This document shows positions 23,412-34,625 of a stretch of 64,000 nucleotides of DNA, piece by piece. Below the pieces are notes generated by a model. It worked only from the letters and a program-made list of their open reading frames with translations. It made no database searches and was not told the origin of the DNA. Made by a program: the position numbers and the translations under genes. This DNA comes from Rhizopus sp. PT2906 (taxonomy: Eukaryota > Mucoromycota > Mucoromycetes > Mucorales > Rhizopodaceae), in NCBI GenBank assembly GCA_025529335.1, contig JAMYHX010000042.1, positions 62,001-126,000 of the forward strand, written 5' to 3'. Within the stretch, counting starts at the first letter, position 1, and each line of letters opens with the position of its first letter.

Positions 23412-23763
23412 ATGGCTCACAGTAACGTTTGGAACTCTCACCCCAAGACCTTTGGTAAGGGCTCTCGTCAATGGTACGTATTATAAACTATGAAAAAAGA
23501 CACAACAACCTCTACAACAAAAAAGACACACACAAAATGACATTGCAATGTGGCTTGTGACATGAACAACTTTTCTAACTACCGTGTGTGATAGCCGCGT
23601 CTGTGCTCACCGTGCTGGTTTGATTCGCAAGTACAACTTGAACATCTGTCGTCAATGTTTCCGTGAATACGCCAACGACATTGGTTTCCACAAGGTAAAA
23701 AAAAAAAAAATAGAGAGAGAAATATTGTGAGAACTGACATGGATTATGTTGTAGTACCGCTAA
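23412..23763 (+). CDS. RPS29: Small ribosomal subunit protein S29 (uS14)
   Basis: Component of the 40S ribosomal head, a zinc-ribbon protein. Exons: 23412-23473, 23595-23694, 23755-23763 (56 residues, the exact length of fungal S29). It starts MAHSNVWNSHPK and carries the CRVC and CRQC pairs that bind zinc. The last exon is only 9 nt: Tyr, Arg and the stop codon. It is supported by the conserved terminus HKYR and by good GTAAAA/TTGTAG sites. The first intron is long for this window (121 nt), as is often seen in ribosomal protein genes. Confidence 0.97.
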
Positions 23764-23987
23764 ACGTTTTTCTTATTTGTTTCTACGCAATACACCACTT
23801 TTGTACAAAAGCATGGGGGGAGCGTAACAAAAACTCTTGTTAATAAAGACAGATATTTGAGACAAAAAGAACTTGATTTGACATGATTTTTTATATGAGT
23901 GAACCCCCAGTTATAAACTACATTTATCTATCATCCATAGCTGTTTTCGTTTTCTTTTGTTTTTTCTTTATATACTTTTCGTCAATA

Positions 23988-25014
23988 ATGGAAGATTATA
24001 ATTTATCTTTGGTTAATCCCTTTGTTGCCACCACTGGCGCTCTATCTGCTGTAAGTTGAATCAATTGTGAGATACACATGGTGTTTTAATATGCATACAG
24101 GTTGCTTGGTTAATTTTATTCATTGGTGGGTGTGTGGCTCAATTTCATGGTGTGATCTGGTGGATCATCATTTATGAATTGTTCTTTGTGGTTGGATACA
24201 TGGTTGTGCTTGGGTTAGGATTACTTCCTTCTTATCATAACATGGTACATCTCATTGTTTTAGCTCATGTAGATACTAAGATGCTACCTAGGTCTATCTT
24301 TTCTTGGCAATCAGTATCGTGTACTTGACCTACGTCTGTCAAGCGACTCTTTTTGACGTGAACGTGAGTAGCGGTAATAGGGCTGCGGCTGCTGGTGCAA
24401 TTATCTTGATCATCATGCAGGTAAGTAATAAGAGCCTATAATTGCATTACTTGTCATATAACATGATTCATATAGTTCCTTTTGGCCTTCTTATTGACCT
24501 CTTCAGAGGATTCATGGTTCCGCTCGTTTGGTACTCGATCCATGAGCTACGGAGGTAACCTCTCTCATCGGTTTGTCAATACAGTTCGTCCAAACCGTCA
24601 GACGCGTGATACGGGCGGTGATATGAGCGAGAAAGAATTACCTCGCCATTACAACAGCAAGAACAACAACAATGATGTTAGTAGAGGTGACGATGAAGAA
24701 GAAGACATCGGTGTCTCTTCTTCGCCTCGTAATCGATTCGAGCCTGTTACTGCTTTACATGGATGTAAGTTTGCATGAATGAAACACTTCAAAAAAAAAA
24801 AATTAAAAAATAATTCAGATCAGGGTAGCGCTGATGATCCTTCAGAGCTCTCCTTTGAAAAGGGCGAATTACTCGAAATCTTGGATAAGCGTGGAAACTG
24901 GTGGCAAGCACGCAAACAAGACGGCACTACGGGTATTGTTCCCAGCAACTATGTAAGTTATTTCTTTTATCTATTGTACATGATCTTTATTCACTTTGCC
25001 ACTAGTTTCAATAA
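23988..25014 (+). CDS. SHO1: High-osmolarity sensor SHO1
   Basis: Plasma-membrane osmosensor and scaffold that feeds the HOG MAP-kinase pathway. Exons: 23988-24050, 24101-24244, 24292-24420, 24476-24764, 24819-24952, 25006-25014 (255 residues). Residues 1-130 hold four membrane segments joined by short loops, the Sho1 hallmark. Residues 130-200 are a hydrophilic linker with a DEEEED cluster. Residues 200-255 are an SH3 domain (ALHGYQ, ELSFEKGE, WWQARKQDGTTGIVPSNYF) that in yeast binds the MAPKK Pbs2. The last exon is 9 nt (Phe, Gln, stop); if the intron were retained, about 24 hydrophobic residues would be added before a stop. The linker is shorter than in yeast Sho1 (367 residues). Confidence 0.95.
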
Positions 25015-25072
25015 GGCTACACATTAAAAAAAAACTTTGAATAAAAGCAGAGTTTTTATTTTCTAATGAACA

Positions 25073-26820
25073 TTATTGTGATTTTTTATGAATATTGGAT
25101 ATTCTTCTATTAGGTATACCAAGTATGGTTAACCAAGTGGTAGCCATCATCATGAGCGATCCTGCGGCATAGCATTTTTCAGGACCAAACATCCAGTAAA
25201 AGGCGCAAACTGAGATCGGGCCCAAGGCTCTTCCCAACTGTCCATAGCTTCGGAATCCACCAAGAGCTCTACCTTTTGACAGATAATCATCCCTTGTCTC
25301 GTGACATTGAAGACTCGCTAAGGCCGTCAGACCACTCACGACGGTTCCAGAGGTAAAGGCAAGACAGGTAGCGCCAATATACAACCATAAGAAGGGATAT
25401 GATGCATTTACAGTCACTGCCAAACAGTAAAAGCCGATGACACCCATGATCATGCCTTGAATGACGATATTCTTTTCACCCATTCTCTGCACACTTCGTC
25501 TGACGTAACCTCCTTGAATGAGTGCAGACACAATACCCATGTAGCTTAGCAATTTACCCTGTTGCATATGACTAAAGTCAAGGACATCAAATGTCAAAAA
25601 GACCAAAGTAAACTCCATGCCTGAAAAAACAAACGAAAAGATGCCCATGAGACGCTTGAGGGTGATCAAGGTCGAAAGCCGTCTTTGGATATCAAGTAGT
25701 GCGATCTGTACTGTGTTTGCTTCTGTCTCTGGTTGAGTTCTTTGTTGATTATGCACTGTTTCGGGTAATTTAGCATAAAGATACGCGGTTTCAATTATCA
25801 ATAGAGCTAGACCGATGAATGCAGCCATGGAGTAAGGGTAAATGCCAAATTGGGCAAGAGTAGGGCACAGGACAGACAGGTCAATCGAAGCGAACCATGC
25901 ACCAATAGGAGGACCGAGTGTGAAGGCAATTGCAAATGCAATGCCTACAAGTGCCTACATAAAAATGTGCATATGAATAAACTGATGTCGTACATAAAGT
26001 AAAGCTTGTTACTAAGTTTTTAGATCTTTGATCGGCTGCTGTTACGTCAGAGATGATTGCTGTACTTAATTGAACATTGCCTTCACTCAGACCAGCAACG
26101 ACACGAGCTATTAAGAACAGATTGAATGAATGAGCAAAAAGCCATATCAGAGTAGACAGAATATTTCCAGCCTAGGACAATATATGTTAATGACGATAAT
26201 GATAACAATTCTATTTTCTTACCATCGTGTACAACAACACCCTACGTCGACCTATTCTGTCACTAGCACGTCCAATAATGGGTGATACGATAAATTGAAG
26301 AAAGGAAAACAATGAGCCTACAAGGCCACCAAGGAGTACTGTATCCCACTTATCAGAACCTGTGTGGTTGTTTGTTAATTGTTTAAATCGATCCAATAGC
26401 TGCGAGGCATAGTTTAACACGATTTCCTGAAGGGGGTATAAGTGACTTGTGTAACGAACCAGCAGCACGTACCTCCTTTCCATTGACTCGGTAATAGTTT
26501 AATAGCCTTGGAAAGAGTGGAAGAATAAGAGTGAATGCAAACAAGTCGACGAGTAAGGATAAAAAGACCGTATGAACGATGGCTTTAGACTTGGTTGCAT
26601 TGACCTGAGCCTTTTCGATGTAAGGTTTCCTTTGTTCTTCAGAAAGCTGGTTCCATTCTTTCAAAATATCTTGTTGGCTAACGTCTCTTTTGACAGACTC
26701 TTTATATTCTTGAGAGAACAATGAGTACGCAGGTTGATTATTATTCTCGATTATATCCCTTTTACTGATGTCCTCCTTGACAACTGCATCCACCGATGGT
26801 TGGGTATGTTCTTTATTCAT
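25073..26820 (-). CDS. MFS transporter (MFSD10-like) with an HMG-box-like N-terminal extension
   Basis: Exons: 26820-26473, 26426-26223, 26171-26013, 25954-25073 (530 residues). Residues from about 80 to 515 form a 12-segment major facilitator of the TETRAN/MFSD10 type, with the loop 2-3 motif GRASDRIGRRRVLL and a family-like GLSEGNVQLS segment. Residues 30-72 instead resemble an HMG box: P30, Y32, F35 in the first helix (QPAYSLFSQEYKE), then W56, L59, SEEQRKPY at 60-67 and KA at 70-71. Only one short helix appears to be missing. Both parts lie in one uninterrupted exon, so the fusion does not depend on a splice prediction. What the HMG-like part does in a transporter is unknown. The gene converges on SHO1 with 58 nt between stops. 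Confidence 0.9.
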
Positions 26821-27234
26821 GTCCTCAACAGTGAAGAAATACACAGAAAAAATAAACCACTCTATTTTTTAATGTCCCGATTGCATTTTTAAAGCAGCGA
26901 GAATCACCTGATCAGATTAAATCTCAACTTGGAGAGTCATTGAAAGAGAGAGAGGGGGGAAGCGGCTTTCTTTCTTTTCTTTCCTTGATGATTGATCCAG
27001 GCTAATTTGTAAATGCTGTGTCCTTAATCAAAGTAAAGAGACAAATACTTGTATTATTTACTGTTGCTAACAAAGAAAGGGTTCTTTTTATTATAGAATT
27101 TACATCTAGTTTTGCATATAGTCTAATATTACGCTTTATATCACTTACACAAAGAAAACCTCATCTCATCTCCCCCTTTCTACTTTTTTTTTATATATTT
27201 TCAATTTTAATTCTTCCCCCTTTTGCTCTAACTA
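26821..27234. other. Promoter region between the MFS gene and the PRL phosphatase gene
   Basis: Divergent intergenic region; no gene seen. It is pyrimidine-rich just before the phosphatase start (CCCCCTTTTGCTCTAACTA), typical of a fungal leader. Confidence 0.5.
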
Positions 27235-27906
27235 ATGTATACTCGGGCACATTCCCCCTTTAATACAACGGCCAATAGGCCCTTAATCAACCCTCCTACT
27301 TTTATTGAACACAATGGACTCCGTTTCTTGATTGTTGATGCACCTTCTGCAAACAACTTACCACTTTATTTAAAGGTAAGGCAACATTGAAACTAGTATG
27401 GGATGAATACTCACATAGAGTAGGAATTCAAACGATGGAACGTGACAGATGTCGTACGATGCTGTGAAGCAACATATCCAAAGGAGCCATTGAGCGAAAT
27501 CGGCATCCAAGTTCACGATTTTGTCTTTATGGATGGTGAACCACCACCTGCAGGAATCGTTGATGCGTGGCTACATCTAATTGATGATAGATTCTTGAAT
27601 GCTGAACAAAAGCAGGATGACAAGGAAGAATCATCACCTTGTATTGCTATCCATTGTGTAGCTGGTCTGGGAAGGTAGTTGTTATTTCATTGCTGTGTGT
27701 GTATGTAGCTACAGATGGGTGTATTAAAAGGTTCAACTAGGGCGCCTGTACTTGTGGCCATCGCTTTGATCGAGGATGGCATGCCACCACTGGATGCAGT
27801 TGTGTATATACGAGAACGTCGTAGAGGAGCCATCAATAAGAAGCAGCTCAGATATATCGAGACATATAAACCAAGATCAAAGGGCAGCAAATGTATTATA
27901 TCATAG
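27235..27906 (+). CDS. PRL/PTP4A-type protein tyrosine phosphatase, prenylated
   Basis: Dual-specificity-fold phosphatase of the PRL group. Exons: 27235-27375, 27424-27674, 27741-27906 (185 residues). The active-site loop is HCVAGLGRAP (nucleophile Cys at about residue 124), the PRL form with Ala after the Arg; the intron splits the Arg codon. The general-acid loop reads VFMDGEPPP around residue 83. The protein ends KGSKCIIS, a CaaX box preceded by basic residues, so it is probably farnesylated and membrane bound, as animal PRLs are. PRLs regulate magnesium transporters of the CNNM type in animals; whether this holds here is unknown. The length is close to human PRLs (about 170). Confidence 0.93.
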
Positions 27907-28289
27907 TTAGATTCCCCAGTTCAATAATAGAAATAAAGTGCACTGCATAAACTACTTTAAACCCAACAGGCGGGTGTTCTTTCAAAAAAGGAAATACTTA
28001 TCGGATGTCATTCAGGGTTGTCATGCTTGAGACAAATTTTAAAGAGGTTGTATTGATTACGAAAATATACATACTTATTACTGTCCCCTTTATTTAAGGT
28101 TTTTCATACGGGATAATATAATACTCGCTCGAAGGCAATGGGTTTAAGAAGGTGAAATCTATGCAGGGAAACAACAGAAATGCATCTAAATGTCTTCTTT
28201 TTTTTTTTTTTACTAAATATTATGTACATCTTTATTAAAGATATATTTGATACGATTAAGCGTAAAGATTATATATGTTAACAAAAGCT
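27907..28289. other. Convergent intergenic stretch
   Basis: Lies between the 3' ends of the phosphatase and the GPI-type surface protein. AT-rich with a T-run at about 28199-28211; nothing else seen. Confidence 0.5.
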
Positions 28290-28995
28290 TTAGTTCCACA
28301 TGAGATAGAAGACAGTGTGGCCAACAGCCGCGGCAACTGTCATCTTTGTCATTTGACTAACCCAGTTTACAGAATTTGATTCACTTCCACTTGTTGTAGC
28401 AGTAGCGGCAGCAGATGAGGCAGCTGAATTGATAGATGAAACGATGGAACTAGAAGCAGGGGCACTGCTGACAGGCATACTGCTACTGGCGGTACCTGGC
28501 AAGATAACCACAGTGCTGCTTACAGATGGGAACGAGACAGATGCAGGGGATGATGTAGGCACAATTGCCGATGGACCAATGGAACTACCGACAACAGATG
28601 AAGGACTTGTCAAAATAGAGGCAATAGAAGAGGTAGTAGAAGCACTTGTTCTAGCAGTAGTAGTAGTAGTACTAGCGGTTCTAGTCTCTGTTCTTGTTGT
28701 CGTTTCCCTTGTAGTAGCACGAGTAGTTGTCGTAGTGCTTGAAACACCGGGCCAGTTGTTATCAATACATCTATTATAGCATTCGGCCTCATCACCACAT
28801 GACTCAATACAATCTTGAGTACTACTGACTATAATATACCTTTTAGAATCGCGTTCTCTCTATTTTATTTTGTGATAACTTACCACATCTCTCGAGACAC
28901 TTTGTATCTTCAGGATTACAAGAACAGATAGCATGAACTTGGCACTCAAAAAGAGCAAGAAGCACAAAAGCAAGGGCTAAGAAGGTAGCTTTCAT
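28290..28995 (-). CDS. Secreted Cys-rich, Ser/Thr-rich GPI-type surface protein
   Basis: Exons: 28995-28884 and 28828-28290 (216 residues). Residues 1-22 are a signal peptide ending in VHA. Residues 23-66 are a compact Cys-rich unit with eight cysteines in the order C-x-C-x7-C-x3-C-x7-C-x3-C-x5-C-x3-C. It is followed by about 120 residues made largely of S, T, A and P, a likely O-glycosylated stalk, and a hydrophobic C-terminus (VAAAVGHTVFYLMW) after small residues, which fits a GPI-anchor signal. It is probably a cell-wall or membrane-anchored surface protein. The Cys pattern resembles short repeats in Mucoromycota secreted proteins but is not the classical CFEM pattern. Its job is unknown. 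Confidence 0.82.
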
Positions 28996-30481
28996 TTCGA
29001 GAAAATGACAAAAAAAAAAGTAAAATGAAAAGAAAAGAGTTCATCTCTCGTTATTTATAGCTCTTTCCGTAATAGAAATTTGTCACTTACATCATAGCTG
29101 GCTTTAAGCAAAAGGAAAAGAAGGAAGAGAGGTCACCTTATATTCTCTCTCACTTTCTTTCTCTGTTGATAATCACATCATCATGATGGTATTCAGTGTA
29201 TAAACATCCTATTCTGTCTATTCATATCTTTTTCTTTCTCTTTTAATTCATTGCTTGTTATCTTTCCCTCTTTTCATCCCCTTAAATTAAATGCTGCATC
29301 TAGAATAGAAGGAAGATGTTTATATGTCACTTTTTCAGTTATTCCTTTTATGGCTGGTACCTTTTAAACGTGTTGAACAAACTGTTGTCAGTGAAGGGCA
29401 CATTCGTTCTATTAGTCGTTGCTGTACTACATGTTCACTCTTCATGCAGAATAAAGTAAGAATTTTGTCATTGCGTCTGACAAATGGAAATTTCTCGTCG
29501 TGATATATTCAGCCAAATAAAGATGAATAGTGCAAGATATATTCTATTAAACATATGTATAGAAGAAAGCATTTATTGAGCATCAAGATGTTCATAATAC
29601 TTTTTAAGCATTATTCCATTGATTACAACACTCCTATTTAATCCCTCCTTTGACAAATATTGCCTACAGCTGTACTTATGATAGAGATTCTTCCCACGGG
29701 AAAAAGTATTAGAGATAAATAAGTATTATAGATAAATATATGTATAAAGTGGCTATACTCGATATTAATAAAAATATACAAGCTCAACCTAGGATTACTT
29801 TCCTTTTAGCCTAGAATCAACCCATTTCAATCCATGCTTTTATGATATTGATCCGGCGATGTCAAATATAGCTCGGTTCACTTCTTTTTAAATTGTGTGA
29901 TCCAGGCATGCTGTCAGTTTAATACAAGCATTTTTTTCTTCTCTAATCAAACGATTGTCAATTGAACTAGTCAGTAGTCATTGCTATCATTTCTCGAGCT
30001 ACAACTAATGTATTATGCAGATCAATGCCTATTATATAAATTGGTCAAAATAATCAACAAATTTTCCGATACACGCAGTAAAAAAAAATGATCGAAGAAT
30101 GGAGCTAGCAAATTGAAAAAGTTCCTGCGACAATGACAGGCAGAGAACAAGCAATACCCCCCAACATTTTCAATACTTTTAATAAAATTGCATGTTCCTA
30201 TTTGGTTAATTACCAACGCGACACAAACCTGTTGTTCCTGGATTAGCCTTGATTCCTTTTACTCGTTACTATCTTATTACATGATATGAATAATCAAAGG
30301 ATTCGAAGGTTTGTAGCATTCATGACAAATGTTTCTGTCCTGCGTTCCCCCCAAAAAAACTCTGTTCAATTCTTATGCAAAAAAAAGGCCAGTAGGGATA
30401 TTTAGAAATTCTTGAAAAAAGACCTTTAGTTTTAAAACCAAATAGATTAGTTTAGAAAAAGTGATTTTTATTTGCATGATT
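28996..30481. other. Intergenic region with a candidate small gene
   Basis: Mostly AT-rich with no domain. It holds one small two-exon candidate on the plus strand (listed separately). A minus-strand frame at 30022-30216 has no supporting signals. The stretch 29700-29800 is rich in GATAAATA-type sequence without clear periodicity. Confidence 0.5.
29324..29530 (+). CDS. Candidate small protein, 49 residues, two exons
   Basis: Frame ATG at 29324 to 29455, then a 57 nt intron (GTAAGA donor, ATTCAG acceptor), then 29513-29530 ending in TAG. The product has a hydrophobic N-terminus (LFQLFLLWLVPF) and then a hydrophilic part with CCTTC. The intron length and sites match real introns in this window, which is the only support. 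No known family. Confidence 0.3.
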
Positions 30482-31363
30482 TTATTCGCGAACGTAAGGA
30501 GTTCTATGAAGTTCTCTTATAGCAATAAGAGTTTCGTATTCATCTTCTGTGATTCCTACTGCATTTGAATCTTCTTCTGAGCTACTTGAACTGCTGATCT
30601 CTTCTAATCTATCAATCGAACTGGCTAATTCTTGTAATGAGAGTCTTCTAGTCGGCTTTGCATTTCTAGGTGCAAAAAGGGAAAAGTTTTGCACCATTGC
30701 TTGAAAGTCTATCTCTTGATCGTTGCGACCGTATGAACAGAAAAGAATCCGAGGGGCTGTGCGAACACGATTTCTGTAGGGTGAAGGTTCAATTGGACCT
30801 GGAGAAGGAGACATTTCGGTGTCAGTAGATGAAGATGAACCATTTTGAAGGACTAATGGAGCCTTGAGTTGCTCCTCTTGGCTACCTTCTTCGTACTCAT
30901 CATCTTCATGATAAGACTTGCCCTTCTTGGAGGCTCGCCCGGGATTAGACCTGGGTGCAAGCTTTCTCTTTCGGCCTGTGGGTTGTGGTTGGCCTTTGGC
31001 TGATCTTTTACGCTTTGTGCCTTCGCTATCTGGATTTCTGCATGGACATCGTTCAGCATGCTGCCTCATGTTGTCGTTCCTAGAGAACCTGAGTGTACAT
31101 CCTTCGACGATGCAGGGAAAAGGTTTCTAAGGTGAGTAATGAATAAAGATGAAACGGACTTTTTTCTTCATTTTTACCTCGCCAGTGTGCCTTCGTTTGT
31201 GTCTATTTAAATGTTCCTGTCGTGTGAAGGCCATTGTGCAATCACCAAAACCAACGCAACGAAATGGCTTTTCCTCTTTATCGTCTTTATCTTTGCGTTT
31301 AGGCTTTTTGGTAGAGTCATTTGTTACAATTACTTTTTCGGAGGGTTGAATTGAGGTTTCCAT
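30482..31363 (-). CDS. C2H2 zinc-finger transcription factor (Msn2/4-like fingers)
   Basis: Exons: 31363-31178 and 31126-30482 (276 residues). Two adjacent C2H2 fingers at about residues 34-92: the first ends RQEHLNRHKRRHTGE, the linker is KPFPC, and the second has FSRNDNMRQH. The helix residues R, E, R in finger 1 and R, D, M-Q in finger 2 resemble the STRE-binding fingers of Msn2/Msn4 and relatives. The rest is disordered: a basic patch (KRKRSAKGQ, GRKRK) that could be a nuclear localisation signal, then Ser-rich acidic tracts (SSSSSSEEDS) suited to activation or phosphorylation. The intron falls between the two fingers. STRE binding is inference from finger similarity. Confidence 0.87.
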
Positions 31364-33209
31364 TATAGATTTCGCGTGCGCGTAAGTAAAACAAAAAGAA
31401 GAAAGAGAGAGAAAGGAAAGAAGTGTAATGTATAAATGCTTTCTATTTATGTATAATAGTCCCTAGGGGTTTAATTGCCAGGAAAAAAAAAGAATAATAC
31501 GTCAATACATATTGGAGAAGAGAAACGCCCTTTGAGTTCATCCTATGATAATTTCAATCTGATCTAACCCCATTATGATTGCTCTCTGTAAAGAGTACCT
31601 TCATTCAATATAGCACGATCTCTTTGATGTTTAATAACACATTGTACATTATTTAACGCGATGATCATGGAAACAGAATGCTTAGAGTGCAGTAGACGAA
31701 GAGTAGGGCAGTTTCATTTAGCCAGCAATAGAATAAATTAAAGCTGCGCAATTTTTCAACCTATAAGAAATAAAGCATAAATATCCTTTACTGCAATGTT
31801 ATTGACAGGGTTTCGCTTGATGTCAACTTTCACCACCTTCTTTCATCATCATATATGCCCTGATAGATGGATTCATAGATCCACTGTACATTTTCCCTTC
31901 CTCGGAAGTTTTTTTTTACATAAAGAACGATGCCTCTATCCTCTCTCTTTCTCTTTGCTGTGATACAGCCAGCATCCAAGCCTTTAAATAGCACGTTAGG
32001 TGTTTATTGTATTGATCTTTCTTGACACATTATATATTTCCTGTGCCTAAATAGGTACAGGCAAGCGTTTTGGAAAGTAACAAGGGTTTTACATTCCAAG
32101 TCGCTTTATTGCAATATCAAAAATAGCCAAGTGTCTCTGCAGAAAGGATCATTGATTAATCATGCAAAGAGGGAAAGGGTCGAATAGAATGTATCAACTT
32201 TTACTACGTTAGAGTACAATGATGATAATCATTTCGATCAGAGAAGGAAAAAAAAAAGCAAGGCTGATCAATATAGTCAACATTTGCTCTGCTCCTGTTT
32301 AATAGTTACTATAGGCAATTCTTATATGTAGAGTAAGTTATTTCCAATGATCTTTTGTAATCATTGTCAGTCTGGTTATCATTTCATATGTTCATGAATG
32401 AGAGGCGAGGTTGTATAGTAAACAGCCGTTTCTGTTGCTCGTGAAACATGCTTCATCAGAAACAATGTGTTTAATAAACCGATGTTGTACCAGTTTTTTC
32501 TTTGACTAAAAAAAGAAACAAGCAACAGGTATAAAGGTGATAAAGATCGACAGTTGCATAGGATCAAACGATAAAACGGCACTTTTGAATGACTTTAGTT
32601 TATTTAATAAGCTTTGTACAAGAGTAAAAAGAAACCTCGGTGAAATGAACGTCGACTGAGTTGATCGCGCAGACAAATCACTGTATTTATTCTCATTCAT
32701 TTACTTTAGACTATTTCATATTATTTAAAATAAACAACATTCTGTATTCTGCATTGAATGGAAAAAGAGGAATAAAAGAAGATGTATATTATTTAGCCTA
32801 ATCAACTGTATGTAAAGAGTAGACATGAGCATCTATTTTTAACTATATGATGGTTACCTATGACAGTAGCTCAAGTTCATTTAAGAATGCACGTAGAAAA
32901 ATTATATGCCCAGAACAAGAACTTTAGGTACAAAAGTGGATAATTTCACCAAGGAAACCAAGTACAGATTCACCTTTTTTTTGCCTAGTTTAGGTAGATT
33001 ATCAAAAAAAGGAAAGCATCTTCATGGATCATTTATGTTGTGACACGCTGTAAATTGTAAATAAATGGATAAAATAAACTCAAACTGGCTGCGTGTTAAA
33101 GCAAATTTGATTCCGCTTCAAAGCTTTCTGTTTAAAAGGAACTCATCCTTCTCTCTCCATTTTGATATCCCTTTTTCTTTACTTATCCCTTACACTCCTT
33201 TTTAAAGAG
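31364..33209. other. Intergenic region upstream of the chitin deacetylase gene
   Basis: Divergent promoter region of about 1.8 kb. Open frames at 32379-32700 (minus) are AT-rich without domains. Pyrimidine-rich tracts occur at about 31928-31955 and directly before the deacetylase ATG. No RNA gene or repeat was seen. Confidence 0.5.
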
Positions 33210-34625
33210 ATGTACTTTAAGACTTCTGCCCTTGCAATTGCCATCTTGCACGTTGTCGGATTGGCCGAAGCTGCCAAGAGCTCTGAAAGCAAGTCATCAT
33301 CCCACTCCAAGTCCAACAGCTCACTTTCAAAGCCTCAGGATTATTGGAAGAACTTCAAATCCTTGGTTGATCCTAACAACATCACCATCCCCGCTATTAC
33401 TCAAACCACTTCCTTAAACCCTTCCGATGAATGTCAATACTACGAACCTCCTTCCAACTTTGTCTTCAATGCCAAGGAGTGGCCTAACCTTTGGGAAACT
33501 GCCACTTCCAACGGTATGACCAAGACTGCCGAATTCCAAGCTCTTTACAACTCTATCGATTGGACCAAGGCTCCCAAGATTGCCGTTCGTAAGAAGACCT
33601 CCGATGGTGGCGTTGACATGACCGGTTATCCAGACAGTGATCCTGACTGTTGGTGGTCAGCCTCCACCTGTACCAAGCCCAAGCAAAAGAATGTTAATGA
33701 AGATATCTACGCTTGTCCCGAACCTGAAACTTGGGGTCTTACTTACGATGATGGACCCAACTGTTCTCACAATGCTTTCTATGACTACCTTGAGCAAAAC
33801 AACATCAAGGCTAGTATGTTCTACATTGGTTCCAACGTCGTCAACTGGCCCTACGGTGCTCAGCGTGGTGTCAAGGCTGGCCATCATATTGCTGACCACA
33901 CCTGGTCTCACCAATTGATGACCACCTTGACCAATGAAGAAGTCCTTGCCGAACTCTACTATACTCAAAAAGCTATCAAGATGGTCACTGGTGTTACTCC
34001 TCTCTACTGGCGTCCTGTAAGTTTCTCTTAAAAAAAAAAAAGAAAAATATGCTAACATATACATTAGGCTTTCGGTGATGTCGATGATCGTGTCCGTTGG
34101 ATCGCTACTCAACTCAACTTGACCACTATTCTCTGGAACCTCGATACTGATGACTGGGCTGCCGGTACTTCCAAGACTGTCGATGAAGTCAAGGCTACTT
34201 ATGACGCTTACGTTCAAATGGGTTCCAACGGTACTTTCGCCAACAGTGGTCAAATCGTCTTGACTCACGAAATTGACAACACCACCATGAGCCTTGCTGT
34301 AGAATACTTGCCCAAGATCGCTTCCGCTTACAAGAATGTTCTTGATGTCGCCACTTGTATGAACATTACTTATCCTTACCAAGAACACACTATCAGCTTT
34401 GCTCCTTTCGGTTCTAGTGCCAACACCTCTAATACCTCTGCTTCTTCTGATGCTGCCCCTGCTGCTGCTCCTGCCGCTTCTTCCGCTGCCACTGCTGATG
34501 CTCCTGGTACCACTACCATCTCTCTTGCTGCTAACAAGGCCGAAGTTCCTGTCTCTGCTGGTATTCAAATTAACCCCAACAGCTTGATTGTTGCTGCCTT
34601 TGCTGCTGCTGCTTACTTCATGTAA
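33210..34625 (+). CDS. Chitin deacetylase, GPI-type, secreted
   Basis: Polysaccharide deacetylase (carbohydrate esterase 4) that converts chitin to chitosan at the cell surface, a major wall polymer in Mucoromycota. Exons 33210-34016 and 34068-34625 (454 residues). Signal peptide (1-21), S/K-rich linker, catalytic domain (about 165-390). Motif 1 is TYDDGP with the base and metal Asp pair; the family usually has TFDDGP. Motif 2 is HHIADHTWSH with the zinc His residues; motif 3 is RPAFGDVDDR, across the intron; motif 4 is DTDDW; motif 5 is VLTHEID. The last 70 residues are rich in A, S and T and end in a hydrophobic stretch, a likely GPI signal. Codon choice is strongly C-ending, unlike neighbouring genes, which suggests high expression. 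Confidence 0.96.

Noticed and set aside
28429..28779. Plus-strand ORF rich in V, L and T over the GPI-type protein
   Set aside because: It is the complement of the Ser/Thr-rich stalk, which belongs to a two-exon gene with a signal peptide and GPI-like end.
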